NCBI GenBank assembly: GCA_965199865.1
Contig: CBDATU010000016.1
Coordinates: 93,818 to 157,817, forward strand
From: JAPOUP01 sp965199865
GTDB lineage: Bacteria > Pseudomonadota > Alphaproteobacteria > Rhodobacterales > Rhodobacteraceae
Reading direction: 5' to 3'
Length of the DNA stretch: 64,000 nucleotides
In this document: piece by piece, positions 34,372 to 42,830 of the stretch
Position numbering within the stretch: the stretch's first letter is position 1
Layout of the letters: each line of letters starts with the position of its first letter
The notes under the pieces: generated by a model
The model's input: only the letters and a program-made list of their open reading frames with translations
Databases searched by the model: none
What the model was told of the DNA's origin: nothing
Position numbers and translations under genes: made by a program

Positions 34372-35573
34372 GCCAGTGCCTCAGCGATGCGGATGGCCAG
34401 CCGTGCCGCCACCTCGGTCTTGCCCATGCGTGGCCATTCCTCCACGCCATCGCGCGAAATCAGCGTCACCGCATTCTCGGAACCACCCAGGATTCCGGTC
34501 TCCGGTGAAACGTTGTTAGCCAGAATCCAGTCACAGCCTTTACGTTCGCGCTTGATGGCCGCTCGAGTGACCACATCGCTGGTCTCAGCAGCGAATCCCA
34601 CCACAAGCATTGGCCGCCCTTCCGTTTTCCGAGCCACCGTAGCGAGAATGTCGGGATTTTCCACGAGCGTGAGCGCTGGTGGCCTACCCGTGCTGTCTTT
34701 CTTGATCTTCTGGGACGACTCATTCGCGACTTTCCAGTCGGCGACCGCCGCGGCAAATACCGCTGCATCGGCGGGGAGAGCCGCCTCGACCGCCGCGAGC
34801 ATCTGTCGCGCCGATTCGACCGGAACCGCTTCGACACCAAATGGCGGTGGAACGGATGAAGGGCCAGTTACAAAGGTCACCCGTGCGCCAATGGACGCAA
34901 GTGCATGGGCTATCGCGGCACCCTGCGCACCCGAAGATCGGTTGGCTATGTAGCGTACCGGATCAATCGATTCGTAGGTCGGCCCGGATGTCACCAGCAC
35001 ATGCCGACCCTTCAGCGGGCCGTCCGTCAGCATGGAATTTACCGCCTCCAGGATATCCAGTGGCTCCGACATCCGTCCGGGCCCGTATTCGCCGCAGGCC
35101 ATTTCGCCTTCATCAGGTCCAACAGCCTGTACGCTGTCCTTGATAAGTGTGGCGAGGTTGCGCTGCGTAGCCGGGTGCCGCCACATCCGGACGTTCATCG
35201 CCGGAGCGATCAGAACGGGTTTGTCTGTCGCCATCAGCAGGGTAGAGGCCAGATCGTCGGCGTGACCCCCTGCCATCCTGGCCATGAGATCGGCCGTGCA
35301 GGGCGCGACGACGATCAAATCTGCGGCGCGGCTCAGTTCAATATGTCCCATTTCAGCCTCTTCGGTCAGATCAAAGAGGTCGCGATGGACCTTTTCTGCC
35401 GCAAGGGCCGATACTGAAAGCGGTGCCACAAACTCTTCGGCGGCTTTGGTCAGGACGGGAATGACCGTACAGCCGCGTTCACGCAGCCGCCTGATTAGCT
35501 CAAGCGACTTAAAGGCTGCGATCCCCCCGCCAATGATCAGAAGAACACGTTTTCCAGCCAGCATGGAATTCAC
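34368..35573 (-). CDS. coaBC: Bifunctional phosphopantothenoylcysteine decarboxylase / phosphopantothenate-cysteine ligase
   Basis: A 401-residue two-domain enzyme for two consecutive steps of coenzyme A synthesis. The N-terminal CoaC flavoprotein has LLIIGGGIAAFKSLELIRRL, VVAPCTADLMARMA and PAMNVRMWRHPA (the PxMNxxMW motif) and is about 185 residues long. The CoaB half begins near GRHVLVTSGPTYESIDPVR and includes AAVADWKV and DWILANNV. The family-typical N-terminal GGGIAAFK histidine position is not standard, but the domain is complete. It is first in the coaBC-dut-ThiF operon. Confidence 0.96.
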   Translation of the reverse strand: MNSMLAGKRVLLIIGGGIAAFKSLELIRRLRERGCTVIPVLTKAAEEFVAPLSVSALAAEKVHRDLFDLTEEAEMGHIELSRAADLIVVAPCTADLMARMAGGHADDLASTLLMATDKPVLIAPAMNVRMWRHPATQRNLATLIKDSVQAVGPDEGEMACGEYGPGRMSEPLDILEAVNSMLTDGPLKGRHVLVTSGPTYESIDPVRYIANRSSGAQGAAIAHALASIGARVTFVTGPSSVPPPFGVEAVPVESARQMLAAVEAALPADAAVFAAAVADWKVANESSQKIKKDSTGRPPALTLVENPDILATVARKTEGRPMLVVGFAAETSDVVTRAAIKRERKGCDWILANNVSPETGILGGSENAVTLISRDGVEEWPRMGKTEVAARLAIRIAEALA

Positions 35574-36069
35574 CTCGTCAAACCTGTTCTAGGGCTGAGC
35601 CAATTTGGAGACAATAGATTAAGAATGGAGGAAATCCGAGAGCTGGGCCGTTACTCCGTAGAGTCAGTCAATGATACGGGATCAAGCGGTGGCGGTCTGT
35701 GTGACTGTAGGAACCTTTGGGGCGGGAACTGCAGTACTCAATCTCCGCGCCAGGAACCTGCCGCGGCTCCCGTTGCAATTCACTGGCTCAGGCGGAGCTG
35801 GTCACCACCGCTTTGCGCTCCAGCCTGGCCTGAACGCGGCGCGTTTGGGATGCCGATGGATCCGCTGCGCATGACATGAACCCTGATCGGCATCCTGATC
35901 CGCCAGATCGCATAGATCGAGAACAGCTCTTCGTGATCCAGACCGAACCTGTCGGTCACCAAAGTCAAGCCGGTGATGCCTCCTGCAGCAGGTTATCCGC
36001 CGGCGTGCCGGAGCGCCTGTACCTCACCGCCATGGATTTCGCGAACCACATATAGGCCGTGATCAACCG
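35574..36069. other. Gene-poor stretch upstream of coaBC
   Basis: About 500 bases without a recognisable gene. It should contain the coaBC promoter on the minus strand, but I could not assign boxes with confidence. Confidence 0.4.
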
Positions 36070-36189
36070 GCGATGCGATTGACAATCGCGTTCATCGCGT
36101 CGGGCCCTGCAAGCCGTAGCTCTATCTCCGAATCCGGAAGTTCAGCCTGCATTGCATTTATGCCAGAGAGGACGGCCTCTCAATCCGTT
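36070..36189 (-). pseudogene. Unidentified C-terminal gene remnant
   Basis: The minus strand has an open stretch of about 38 codons ending at a stop: EAVLSGINAMQAELPDSEIE, then LRLAGPDAMNAIVNRIAG. Its composition looks like real protein, but in-frame stops lie immediately upstream (near 36190 and 36200). I cannot name the family. Confidence 0.3.
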
Positions 36190-36292
36190 CAGAGGCATGC
36201 AGCTACGCCCAATTTCGGGATGACGTTCGATGCTACCCCTTACCGGATTATGTCGTAGATGATACGATTGTCGACAGAGACTGGATCAGCGG

Positions 36293-36835
36293 ATGAACGC
36301 AATGCTACCACTTCGGACGCTTGTGCTTGGTGGAGCGCGCTCGGGAAAATCTGAATTCGCCGAGCGCCTGGTGGAATCAAGTAATCATCAAATGACATTC
36401 ATTGCGACGGCGCAGGCACTTGACGGTGAAATGAGGAATCGGATCGAAGAGCACAGGAAGCGGCGTGGAACCAGCTGGCGCACTATCGAAGAGCCTTTGG
36501 ATGTTGCCTACGTTCTCGATGATCTGGACGAAGGAGAGGTGGCCCTGCTTGACTGTCTGACGATCTGGCTCTCGAACCAGATGCTATCCGGTGGCGCGAT
36601 CAGGGATGGGGTAGACCGTCTCATGCTCGCATTGGAGCGGTGCCGTGCACCAGTCGTGGTGGTGTCTAACGAAGTAGGTCAGGGCATCGTTCCAGAGGAC
36701 CCACTGTCCCGGCGGTTTCGTGACGAACAGGGACGACTGAACCAGAGGCTTGCCGGGCGATGCGGCCTGGTGGTCCTGATTTCGGCTGGTCTGCCGCTGG
36801 TGCTGAAGGGCACATTGCCGGAGGAATGTGCATGA
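36293..36835 (+). CDS. cobU: Adenosylcobinamide kinase / adenosylcobinamide-phosphate guanylyltransferase
   Basis: A 180-residue CobU/CobP enzyme that phosphorylates adenosylcobinamide and transfers GMP to it, a late step of coenzyme B12 assembly and salvage. The P-loop GGARSGKS is at residues 14-21. Family segments MTFIATAQALDGEM, HRKRRGTSWRTIEEP and LLDCLTIWLSN follow, with VSNEVGQGIVPEDPLSRRFRDEQG near the end. It overlaps the downstream phosphatase by ATGA. No other cobalamin genes except that phosphatase are visible, so the window alone suggests salvage rather than full synthesis. Confidence 0.96.
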   Translation: MNAMLPLRTLVLGGARSGKSEFAERLVESSNHQMTFIATAQALDGEMRNRIEEHRKRRGTSWRTIEEPLDVAYVLDDLDEGEVALLDCLTIWLSNQMLSGGAIRDGVDRLMLALERCRAPVVVVSNEVGQGIVPEDPLSRRFRDEQGRLNQRLAGRCGLVVLISAGLPLVLKGTLPEECA

Positions 36836-37407
36836 CCCGGTTCTGGTGGGTGCGTCACGCACCGACGCATTCCAGGGCAATGGTTGGCTGGTCGGACATT
36901 CCTGCAGATCTTTCCAATGCGGCCCTGCTCGAACGGGTTTCCGCTTTCCTGCCAGATCAGGCCCTGATCGTTTCCTCGGACCTGATCCGCGCATCCAGGA
37001 CCGCGGACGCGATCGCGGGTGACCGACTCCGTCTTCCCAATGACAGCGACCTGCGCGAGCTTCACTTCGGGGAATGGGAACTAAAGCTACATTCCGAGAT
37101 CTCCGCCTCAGATCCAAAGCTTCTGGCCGATTTTCTCAACTCTCCTGGCGATGTCCGTCCTCCAGGTGGCGAGACCTGGAACGAAGCGGCAGCGAGGGTA
37201 TCGCGCTGCGTTGACCGTCTCGCAGAGGAGCATCCCGGTTCCGACATCATTGCCGTTTCCCATTTCGGCGCAATTCTTACCCAGGTCCAGCGTGCGCTTG
37301 GGATCTCGGCAGGTGAGGCATGTTCCCGGCGCATCGAAAACCTGTCGGTGACCCGGACCACCTGGAATCATGTCTGGAAGACCAGTCTGATCAACCACCT
37401 TCCCTGA
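36832..37407 (+). CDS. Histidine phosphatase family protein, likely alpha-ribazole phosphatase
   Basis: A 191-residue phosphoglycerate mutase-like phosphatase. I start at the ATG that overlaps the cobU stop (ATGA), with GAGGA upstream; longer open frames run inside cobU. The catalytic RHG motif is RHA here (FWWVRHAPTHS), as in several CobC-like proteins. The second histidine lies in IAVSHFGAILT. LRELHFGEWE carries the family's conserved Glu. Co-translation with cobU supports a role as alpha-ribazole-5'-phosphate phosphatase (CobC) in B12 assembly. General histidine phosphatase activity remains possible. Confidence 0.85.
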   Translation: MTRFWWVRHAPTHSRAMVGWSDIPADLSNAALLERVSAFLPDQALIVSSDLIRASRTADAIAGDRLRLPNDSDLRELHFGEWELKLHSEISASDPKLLADFLNSPGDVRPPGGETWNEAAARVSRCVDRLAEEHPGSDIIAVSHFGAILTQVQRALGISAGEACSRRIENLSVTRTTWNHVWKTSLINHLP

Positions 37408-37456
37408 TACCGGGGTTGGTGGACCGTGCGCTGTTCCTGCAGGCTGGATTTGGTCG

Positions 37457-38398
37457 TCAGGCAAGTCTTGCCTCGATCGCCTCCCATATCAGAGCCGCTG
37501 CATTGGTTCCATCGAATTGCTCAAGCTCCTGGATGCCGGTTGGTGATGTTACGTTTATTTCGGTAAGGTAACCTCCGATTACGTCAATCCCCACAAAGAC
37601 CTGACCCTTTTCGCGCAGTGTTGGGCCAATGGCGGTGCAGATTTCCCTCTCCCTGTCGGTGAGCGTCGCCTTCACGGCTTTGCCACCGACATGCATATTC
37701 GATCGGACTTCTCCAGGTTGTGGCAGGCGGTTGATCGCACCTACAGGTTCGCCATCAACAAGAATGATTCGCTTGTCACCGAACTCCACGGAGGGAAGAA
37801 ATTTCTGCGCGATCAGCGGTTCGCGGCTGATGCTGACGAAGAATTCATGCAGAGATGGAAGATTCTGGTCGTTCGGGCCGAGCCGGAAAACGCCGCTGCC
37901 ACCATTGCCGTAGAGTGGTTTGACGATGATGTCGCTATGGACCTCCTTGAATTTCCTGAGAATCCGGAGGCTGCGTGCGATGGTGGTCGGCGGGATGAGA
38001 TCCGGAAACTGCAGCACCAGTAGTTTTTCAGGAAAGTTTCGCACCCAGAAGGGATCGTTCACGACGAGGGACGAGGGCTTGAGAAGATCCAGTAGGTGGG
38101 TCGTGGTAATGTATCCCATATCGAACGGTGGATCCTGCCGCAGCCACACCACGTCCCATTCGCTAAGGTCGACTTCGATCTCCGGTCCAAGCTTCACATG
38201 GTCTCCCCTGATCCGCCGCAGGGACATTTCATGCCCACGCGCGGTGACGCGACCACCGGTATATGCAAGCTGGTCTGGCGTGTAGAAAAACAGCCGATGC
38301 CCTCGTTCCTGGGCTTCCAGAGCAATGCGAAAGGTGCTGTCAGCGTCGATATCGACCGCTTCGATTGGGTCCATCTGGAAAGCGACTCTGAATGACAT
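37457..38398 (-). CDS. gshB: Glutathione synthetase
   Basis: A 313-residue ATP-grasp ligase joining gamma-glutamylcysteine and glycine. The N-terminal region (RVAFQMDPIEAVDIDADSTF) and the segments VWLRQDPPFDMGYITTTHLLD and KPLYGNGGSGVFRL are typical of bacterial GshB. So are the loops FVGIDVIGGYLTEINVTSPTGIQEL. Length is standard. It is convergent with the histidine phosphatase gene (49-base gap) and is followed on its upstream side by 945 gene-poor bases. Assignment is secure. Confidence 0.97.
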   Translation of the reverse strand: MSFRVAFQMDPIEAVDIDADSTFRIALEAQERGHRLFFYTPDQLAYTGGRVTARGHEMSLRRIRGDHVKLGPEIEVDLSEWDVVWLRQDPPFDMGYITTTHLLDLLKPSSLVVNDPFWVRNFPEKLLVLQFPDLIPPTTIARSLRILRKFKEVHSDIIVKPLYGNGGSGVFRLGPNDQNLPSLHEFFVSISREPLIAQKFLPSVEFGDKRIILVDGEPVGAINRLPQPGEVRSNMHVGGKAVKATLTDREREICTAIGPTLREKGQVFVGIDVIGGYLTEINVTSPTGIQELEQFDGTNAAALIWEAIEARLA

Positions 38399-39343
38399 CG
38401 GTGACTCCAGCTATGTGGCTGCTTCCACCTTCATGGCGCAGCCAATGGCAGTCGGCAAGCAGGGATGGCTGCTTACGAATGCGGATTTGGGCAACAGTCT
38501 GCGTTGGTGGCGAGCTGGGCGCGACAACAGCTGATCATTCAGGCGTCTGTAGAGACGTCCGGAGCATGGATTCCAAAGGGAATTACATCCCCGCTTCGCA
38601 CCCGCAAAGGTAACGTCCCGGAAGGGGCCGGGTGTTGCGCCCGTATGTCCTCCTTCATGAAAGAGAATCAATGGATGATGTCGTGGAAAGTTCTGCACAA
38701 TGTGGAAAATTCCGGTGAGGCCAGCCGGGCATTTCCGGCTGGATTTCCGGAGCCTGGCATGCATCCTGAGAAGGGCTTCCCGCCCCGCATGGCCATGTGG
38801 GGGGGATGCGGGGCGCTGCCCCACGGAGGCGGGTCGGGCCGTTCTGCACCTGGTCCCAGGGACCGTCCTGAAGGCTGGCCACAAGCGATGTCGTTAAGTC
38901 CGGCGGTGCCCGGGATCACGAAGACAACGGGCCGTCCCCTTTCTCAGCAACGACGGCCCGCTGGGAACATGGCAATGGCCGCCATAACAGGCTTCGGTCT
39001 CCCCAACGCCCATCCTTCCGCAGGAGCGCGGGCAGGTCAGCCCGTTACGCCTCCAGCTTCCCGCGGGCTTCCACACGCCGCGCTTCCCAACGGGTGCCGA
39101 TCGCCACCCGGCCGATCTACGGGACCGTATCGGTCTGGGCCGGCGGTGGGGACTCGGCAGGTTCGCGTTCTCAGCAGGCCTGGGTCTTCCGTTCGTCAGC
39201 TGTCATGACATCCTCCCGTGCTTCAGATCAATGACACCCGGACCCGAAGAGGCTCTGCTCTTCCCTTTCCGGAGCCCCAACGCCGGCACCACGGTGGAGC
39301 TGCCGCTGGACCCTTGGTCACGTCGCTGCTATCGCGAAGGACC
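38399..39343. other. Gene-poor stretch upstream of gshB
   Basis: About 945 bases. Open frames on both strands are Gly/Pro/Arg-rich and look like non-coding translation of G+C-rich DNA. No named family, RNA gene or repeat identified. It should hold the gshB promoter near 38400-38500. Confidence 0.5.
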
Positions 39344-40389
39344 ATGGCCGATGACCGAAAGAGAGACCGCAGGGGTGGTGGCTCCCCGCCCGCAAACCGA
39401 CACGATGCCCTGTTCCGGGCCATTCTTGAGAACCAGGAACGGGCGACGGCGCTGATCCGGGAATACCTCCCGCCCGACATCCGCAGGTTGATCTCCGATG
39501 ACCCGCCGCAGCTGGTCGACGGCACCTTCGTCAGTGAAGCCATGCGCGCCAGCCAGAGCGACCGGCTGTTCAAGGTGAAGCTGAAAGACGGCGGTGCCGC
39601 CTACCTGTTCTGCCTGCTTGAGCACAAAAGCAGACCGGATCCCCGCACGCCGCTGCAGCTGCTGGATTACACGGTCCGCATCTGGGACCGCTATGCGGGC
39701 AACAGGGCCGACCGGCTACGCAGACTACCACCCGTGATCCCGCTGGTGATTTACCATGGACGCGCACCCTGGACGGTGCCGCTCTCCATCTTCGACATGA
39801 TTGCCGATACGGACGAGCTACGTCCGTTCATTCGGTCAATGCAATACGAAGTGGGCGATCTGGGCCGGATCGAGACGGATCAGCTATCGGCCAACGGGAC
39901 GCTGCGCGCCGGACTGGCGGCCCTGAAATTCGCCTTCTCGCGCATTTCCCGTGCGGAACTGCAGCAATTGCTTGCCGCACTGCGGACGCGGACAGCTTTG
40001 AAATCACCGTGATCGAGTATATATCCGGCGTATACGAGATGGAGCCGGAAGTGTTCGAACGGACGCTTCAGGCCGCAAAACCCGAACGATGGGAGGCCCT
40101 GATGGGAACCGTTGCCGAAGCATGGACAAAACGCGCACGCGAAGAGGCCCTGCTCGTCGGACGAGCTGAAGGTAAGGCGGAAGGGATCGTCGAAGGTAAG
40201 GCAGCCGGACTGGCCGAGGGCGAGGCAAAGTCCCTGACCCGGCTGCTGGAGAGGCGGTTTGGCCCACTGCCACAGCCCGTGAGCGACAGGATCGCCGCCG
40301 CCGGGCTCGGGCGGCTCGGGAAGTGGTTCGACGCCGCAATCGATGCGCCTGATCTGGACACCGTCTTCGCAGCTGACAGCCGCCATTGA
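39344..40389 (+). pseudogene. Rpn-family (PD-(D/E)XK) nuclease/putative transposase with DUF4351 tail, frameshifted
   Basis: Two adjacent frames make one protein of about 348 residues. The first, from ATG 39344, reads MADDRKRDRR...HDALFRAILENQERATALIREYLPP. It contains the nuclease core with Asp (DRLFKVKLKDG) and the E-x-K motif in FCLLEHKSRPD, then VIPLVIYHG. Near 39981-39990 a one-base loss moves the reading to the second frame (ADSFEITVIEYISGVYEM). That frame runs through a coil with repeated EGKAEGIVEGKAAGLAEG and ends in a DUF4351-type tail (LTRLLERRFGPLPQPVSDRI, FDAAIDAPDLDTVF). Rpn proteins are linked to RecA-independent recombination and to transposon-like spread. The frameshift makes this copy probably inactive. 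Confidence 0.85.
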
Positions 40390-40830
40390 TCAGGGGAATG
40401 TCTTCGGCACGCACATCCCAGCCTGCCGATGAAAAAGCCCCTCTTCCAATCCGAAGAGCAACACCGGTCCCATTCCAATGACAAAATGTGTGTGGACTGG
40501 TCGGCGCGCAAGCTAATGCAGCCGAAAGGTTGGCCAGTTAATCCCGTAATGGAGACCTTGTAAACGACGGCCAAATGACCGTGGAAAAACAAGAATTCCT
40601 CAAAGTCCCCCCGCTTCCACTCAAGGCGCCCTCCCGGAAAGGGCAGGGCGTTGCGCCTTGAGTGGAAGCGGGGAACTCCTTTGGGATCGTGACGGCCAGA
40701 TTCCGATGAAAGATCGTCACGGAGAGAATCAGCAGCTTCCAGCGTGGCCGTTTCGTCAAAGCTCCGTTGTCCGGATGCCTGTGAATTGTCCATCCAAGCG
40801 ATTCACGGGGATGGAGGGGACAGCAAGGGC
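40390..40830. other. Gene-poor stretch containing a long inverted repeat
   Basis: No gene recognisable in 440 bases. The notable content is the 21-bp inverted repeat at 40609-40673, annotated separately. Confidence 0.5.
40609..40673. repeat. Perfect 21-bp inverted repeat
   Basis: CCCCGCTTCCACTCAAGGCGC at 40609-40629 is exactly complementary to 40653-40673, with a 23-base spacer. It would form a very stable hairpin. It lies between the rpn pseudogene and the ABC ATPase gene (minus strand, ending at 40831). It could be a bidirectional terminator, an extragenic palindrome or a decayed small mobile element. Confidence 0.75.
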
Positions 40831-41898
40831 TCAGTCGATCCGATCGCCTTTTTCCATGTCAAACAGATGCACCTGCTCCATATCAGGCTCAAGATGAACG
40901 TTATTGCCGGGCGATAGGCCATGTCTCTGGCGAAAGACCGCGGTTATCTCCTGGTCCTGGAACTGGAACACGACGTGGGTCTCCGGCCCCGTTGGCTCCA
41001 CGACCCTGACTTTCACCGGCAGGCCCAAGTCAGAAAGCTTCAAATGCTCCGGACGGATACCAAGACTGATACGCTGCCCAGCACCAAGACCAGCGCGGGC
41101 GGGCAGGTCAAGCGAAATTTCGCCCAGCGCGAGATGGGCGCGGCCACCTTCCACCGCACTAACAACTCCTTCGATCAGATTCATTGAAGGGGATCCTATG
41201 AAACCAGCCACGAATCTGTTCTTCGGCCGATCATAGACTTCCAGTGGGCTACCAGTCTGCTCCACATGGCCACCATTCAGAACGACAATCTTGTCGGCCA
41301 TGGTCATGGCTTCAATCTGGTCGTGGGTAACATAGATAGTGGTTGTCTGCAGCCGTTGATGGAGTTCCCTGATTTCAGTGCGCATCTGCACACGTAACTT
41401 GGCGTCGAGATTGGACAGAGGTTCGTCGAAAAGGAACACCTGAGGATCACGAACAATGGCCCGGCCCATTGCTACCCGCTGCCTCTGGCCACCGGACAAT
41501 GCCCGTGGGTAACGGCTCAGATAGGGCGTAAGCCCCAGGATCTCGGCCGCATCCGCAACCCGGCGCTTTACTTCGGCCCTATCCATTTTCCGGAGCTTCA
41601 GGGAAAACCCCATATTCGCCTCGACCGTCTTATGCGGGTAAAGTGCGTAGGACTGGAACACCATGGCGATATCGCGTTCGCTTGGAGACAGATTATTCAC
41701 CCGACGTTCGCCGATCATGACGTCTCCGGACGTCACTTCTTCCAAACCGGCAATCATGCGCAGCAGGGTCGATTTCCCGCATCCGGATGGTCCGACCAGA
41801 ACCATGAATTCGCCGTCCCCAATATCCGCGTCGATACCGTGAATCACTTCCGTGGCGCCATAGCTTTTGCGCAATTGCCTGACGGAAACCTCGGCCAT
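40831..41898 (-). CDS. Carbohydrate ABC transporter ATP-binding protein (UgpC/MalK-like)
   Basis: A 355-residue CUT1-type ATPase. I start at ATG 41898 (MAEVSVRQLRKSYG), preceded by an AGAGGGGG run; an in-frame ATG nine codons upstream is less typical. Walker A is GPSGCGKST, the signature LSGGQRQR and Walker B VFLFDEPLSNLDAKLR. A C-terminal regulatory (MalK/TOBE) domain begins near RFVAGFIGSPSMN and ends HLFDMEKGDRID. The gene faces away from the binding-protein gene across a 930-base gap. It is the only ATPase gene near the CUT1 permeases at 44.5-46.6 kb, so it probably energises that importer. Confidence 0.94.
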   Translation of the reverse strand: MAEVSVRQLRKSYGATEVIHGIDADIGDGEFMVLVGPSGCGKSTLLRMIAGLEEVTSGDVMIGERRVNNLSPSERDIAMVFQSYALYPHKTVEANMGFSLKLRKMDRAEVKRRVADAAEILGLTPYLSRYPRALSGGQRQRVAMGRAIVRDPQVFLFDEPLSNLDAKLRVQMRTEIRELHQRLQTTTIYVTHDQIEAMTMADKIVVLNGGHVEQTGSPLEVYDRPKNRFVAGFIGSPSMNLIEGVVSAVEGGRAHLALGEISLDLPARAGLGAGQRISLGIRPEHLKLSDLGLPVKVRVVEPTGPETHVVFQFQDQEITAVFRQRHGLSPGNNVHLEPDMEQVHLFDMEKGDRID

Positions 41899-42830
41899 GG
41901 GGCCCCCTCTTTGATATATCTCCATCCCTTGATACCGAGTAGCTTGCGGAAAATGTAATGTCCACTTGCGACATGCCAGGAGGGCCGTGCCCGATCAACG
42001 CCTTCTGCGAAATGTGGCATCTGGACAAGTGCAGCTGGATATGCTCCCGCTTACGCGCAGGATAGCTTCATGGACCTGTTCCGCCATCAACCCGCCTCGC
42101 CACGTGCCGATGACAGTGGCTTGGTTTCGACAGGAACCGTCATTGCCTCCGCACTGGTTGAGGATGCCTTCCGGCCCAGATCACCAGCCCTGATGTCAGC
42201 GGATCCACCAGCCTTTCCGATGCACAAAACGTCTTGCCACAGAACCGCAAGGCGTAGCCTGAGCTCCCGTGCAGCAATGGAATCTCTGTAACCATCTGTA
42301 AAATATTGCAAACATACACGAGCAGGATGCGGCCTGACTTGTGATAACGGCCTCTGCAGCTCTGCCGCAACCATGCTGGGATACTCGAAGGAGCCTGTAG
42401 GAAATCGGTCTGCGCGGGCCCTACTACGGTTCCGAAATGCAGCCTCCGACCCCTCACAAAACGAAGACAGGGCTGGTGTAACCTCTTCCAGCTTAACCTA
42501 TTCCCCCTCCTGTGGAGAAAGCGCCACTTCACGTCTTACGCCGCCTCCAGGCGGAAACTGGAGGGCGGCACTCACCGTTGTGGCATCCTACGCTGACGGA
42601 AACGGAAGCCCCAACGGCGAATGTTGCGCTTCAGGGTAGTGCCAAGGCCTTCGTTCAGAGGTCTTGACAAGCGGCATCATTGCAGGGACGCTGAAAACTG
42701 GCGGGCCGTCGTCGTATTGGGGAAGTACTCTCACTTCGAAAGCCTAAAGAGAAATGGCCGATGATATAGGTGCGTCGGTGCGCGGAACATTACCGCGGAT
42801 CGTAATGGATGTGTGCAAAGGAGGAAGAAA
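41899..42830. other. Divergent intergenic region, no intact gene
   Basis: 930 bases between the ATPase and binding-protein genes. It should carry their divergent promoters. Minus-strand frames at 42087-42532 have no recognisable family, and no intact LacI, GntR or DeoR regulator is present although one would be expected. A small imperfect hairpin (CCGCCTCCAG / CTGGAGGGCGG) lies at about 42540-42567. Confidence 0.5.

Noticed and set aside
38465..39208. 247-codon plus-strand frame
   Set aside because: Gly/Pro/Arg-rich translation of G+C-rich spacer; no domain or convincing start.
39344..40389. Programmed frameshift in the Rpn-type gene
   Set aside because: No slippery heptamer or strong pseudoknot seen at 39981-39990; a simple one-base loss is more likely.
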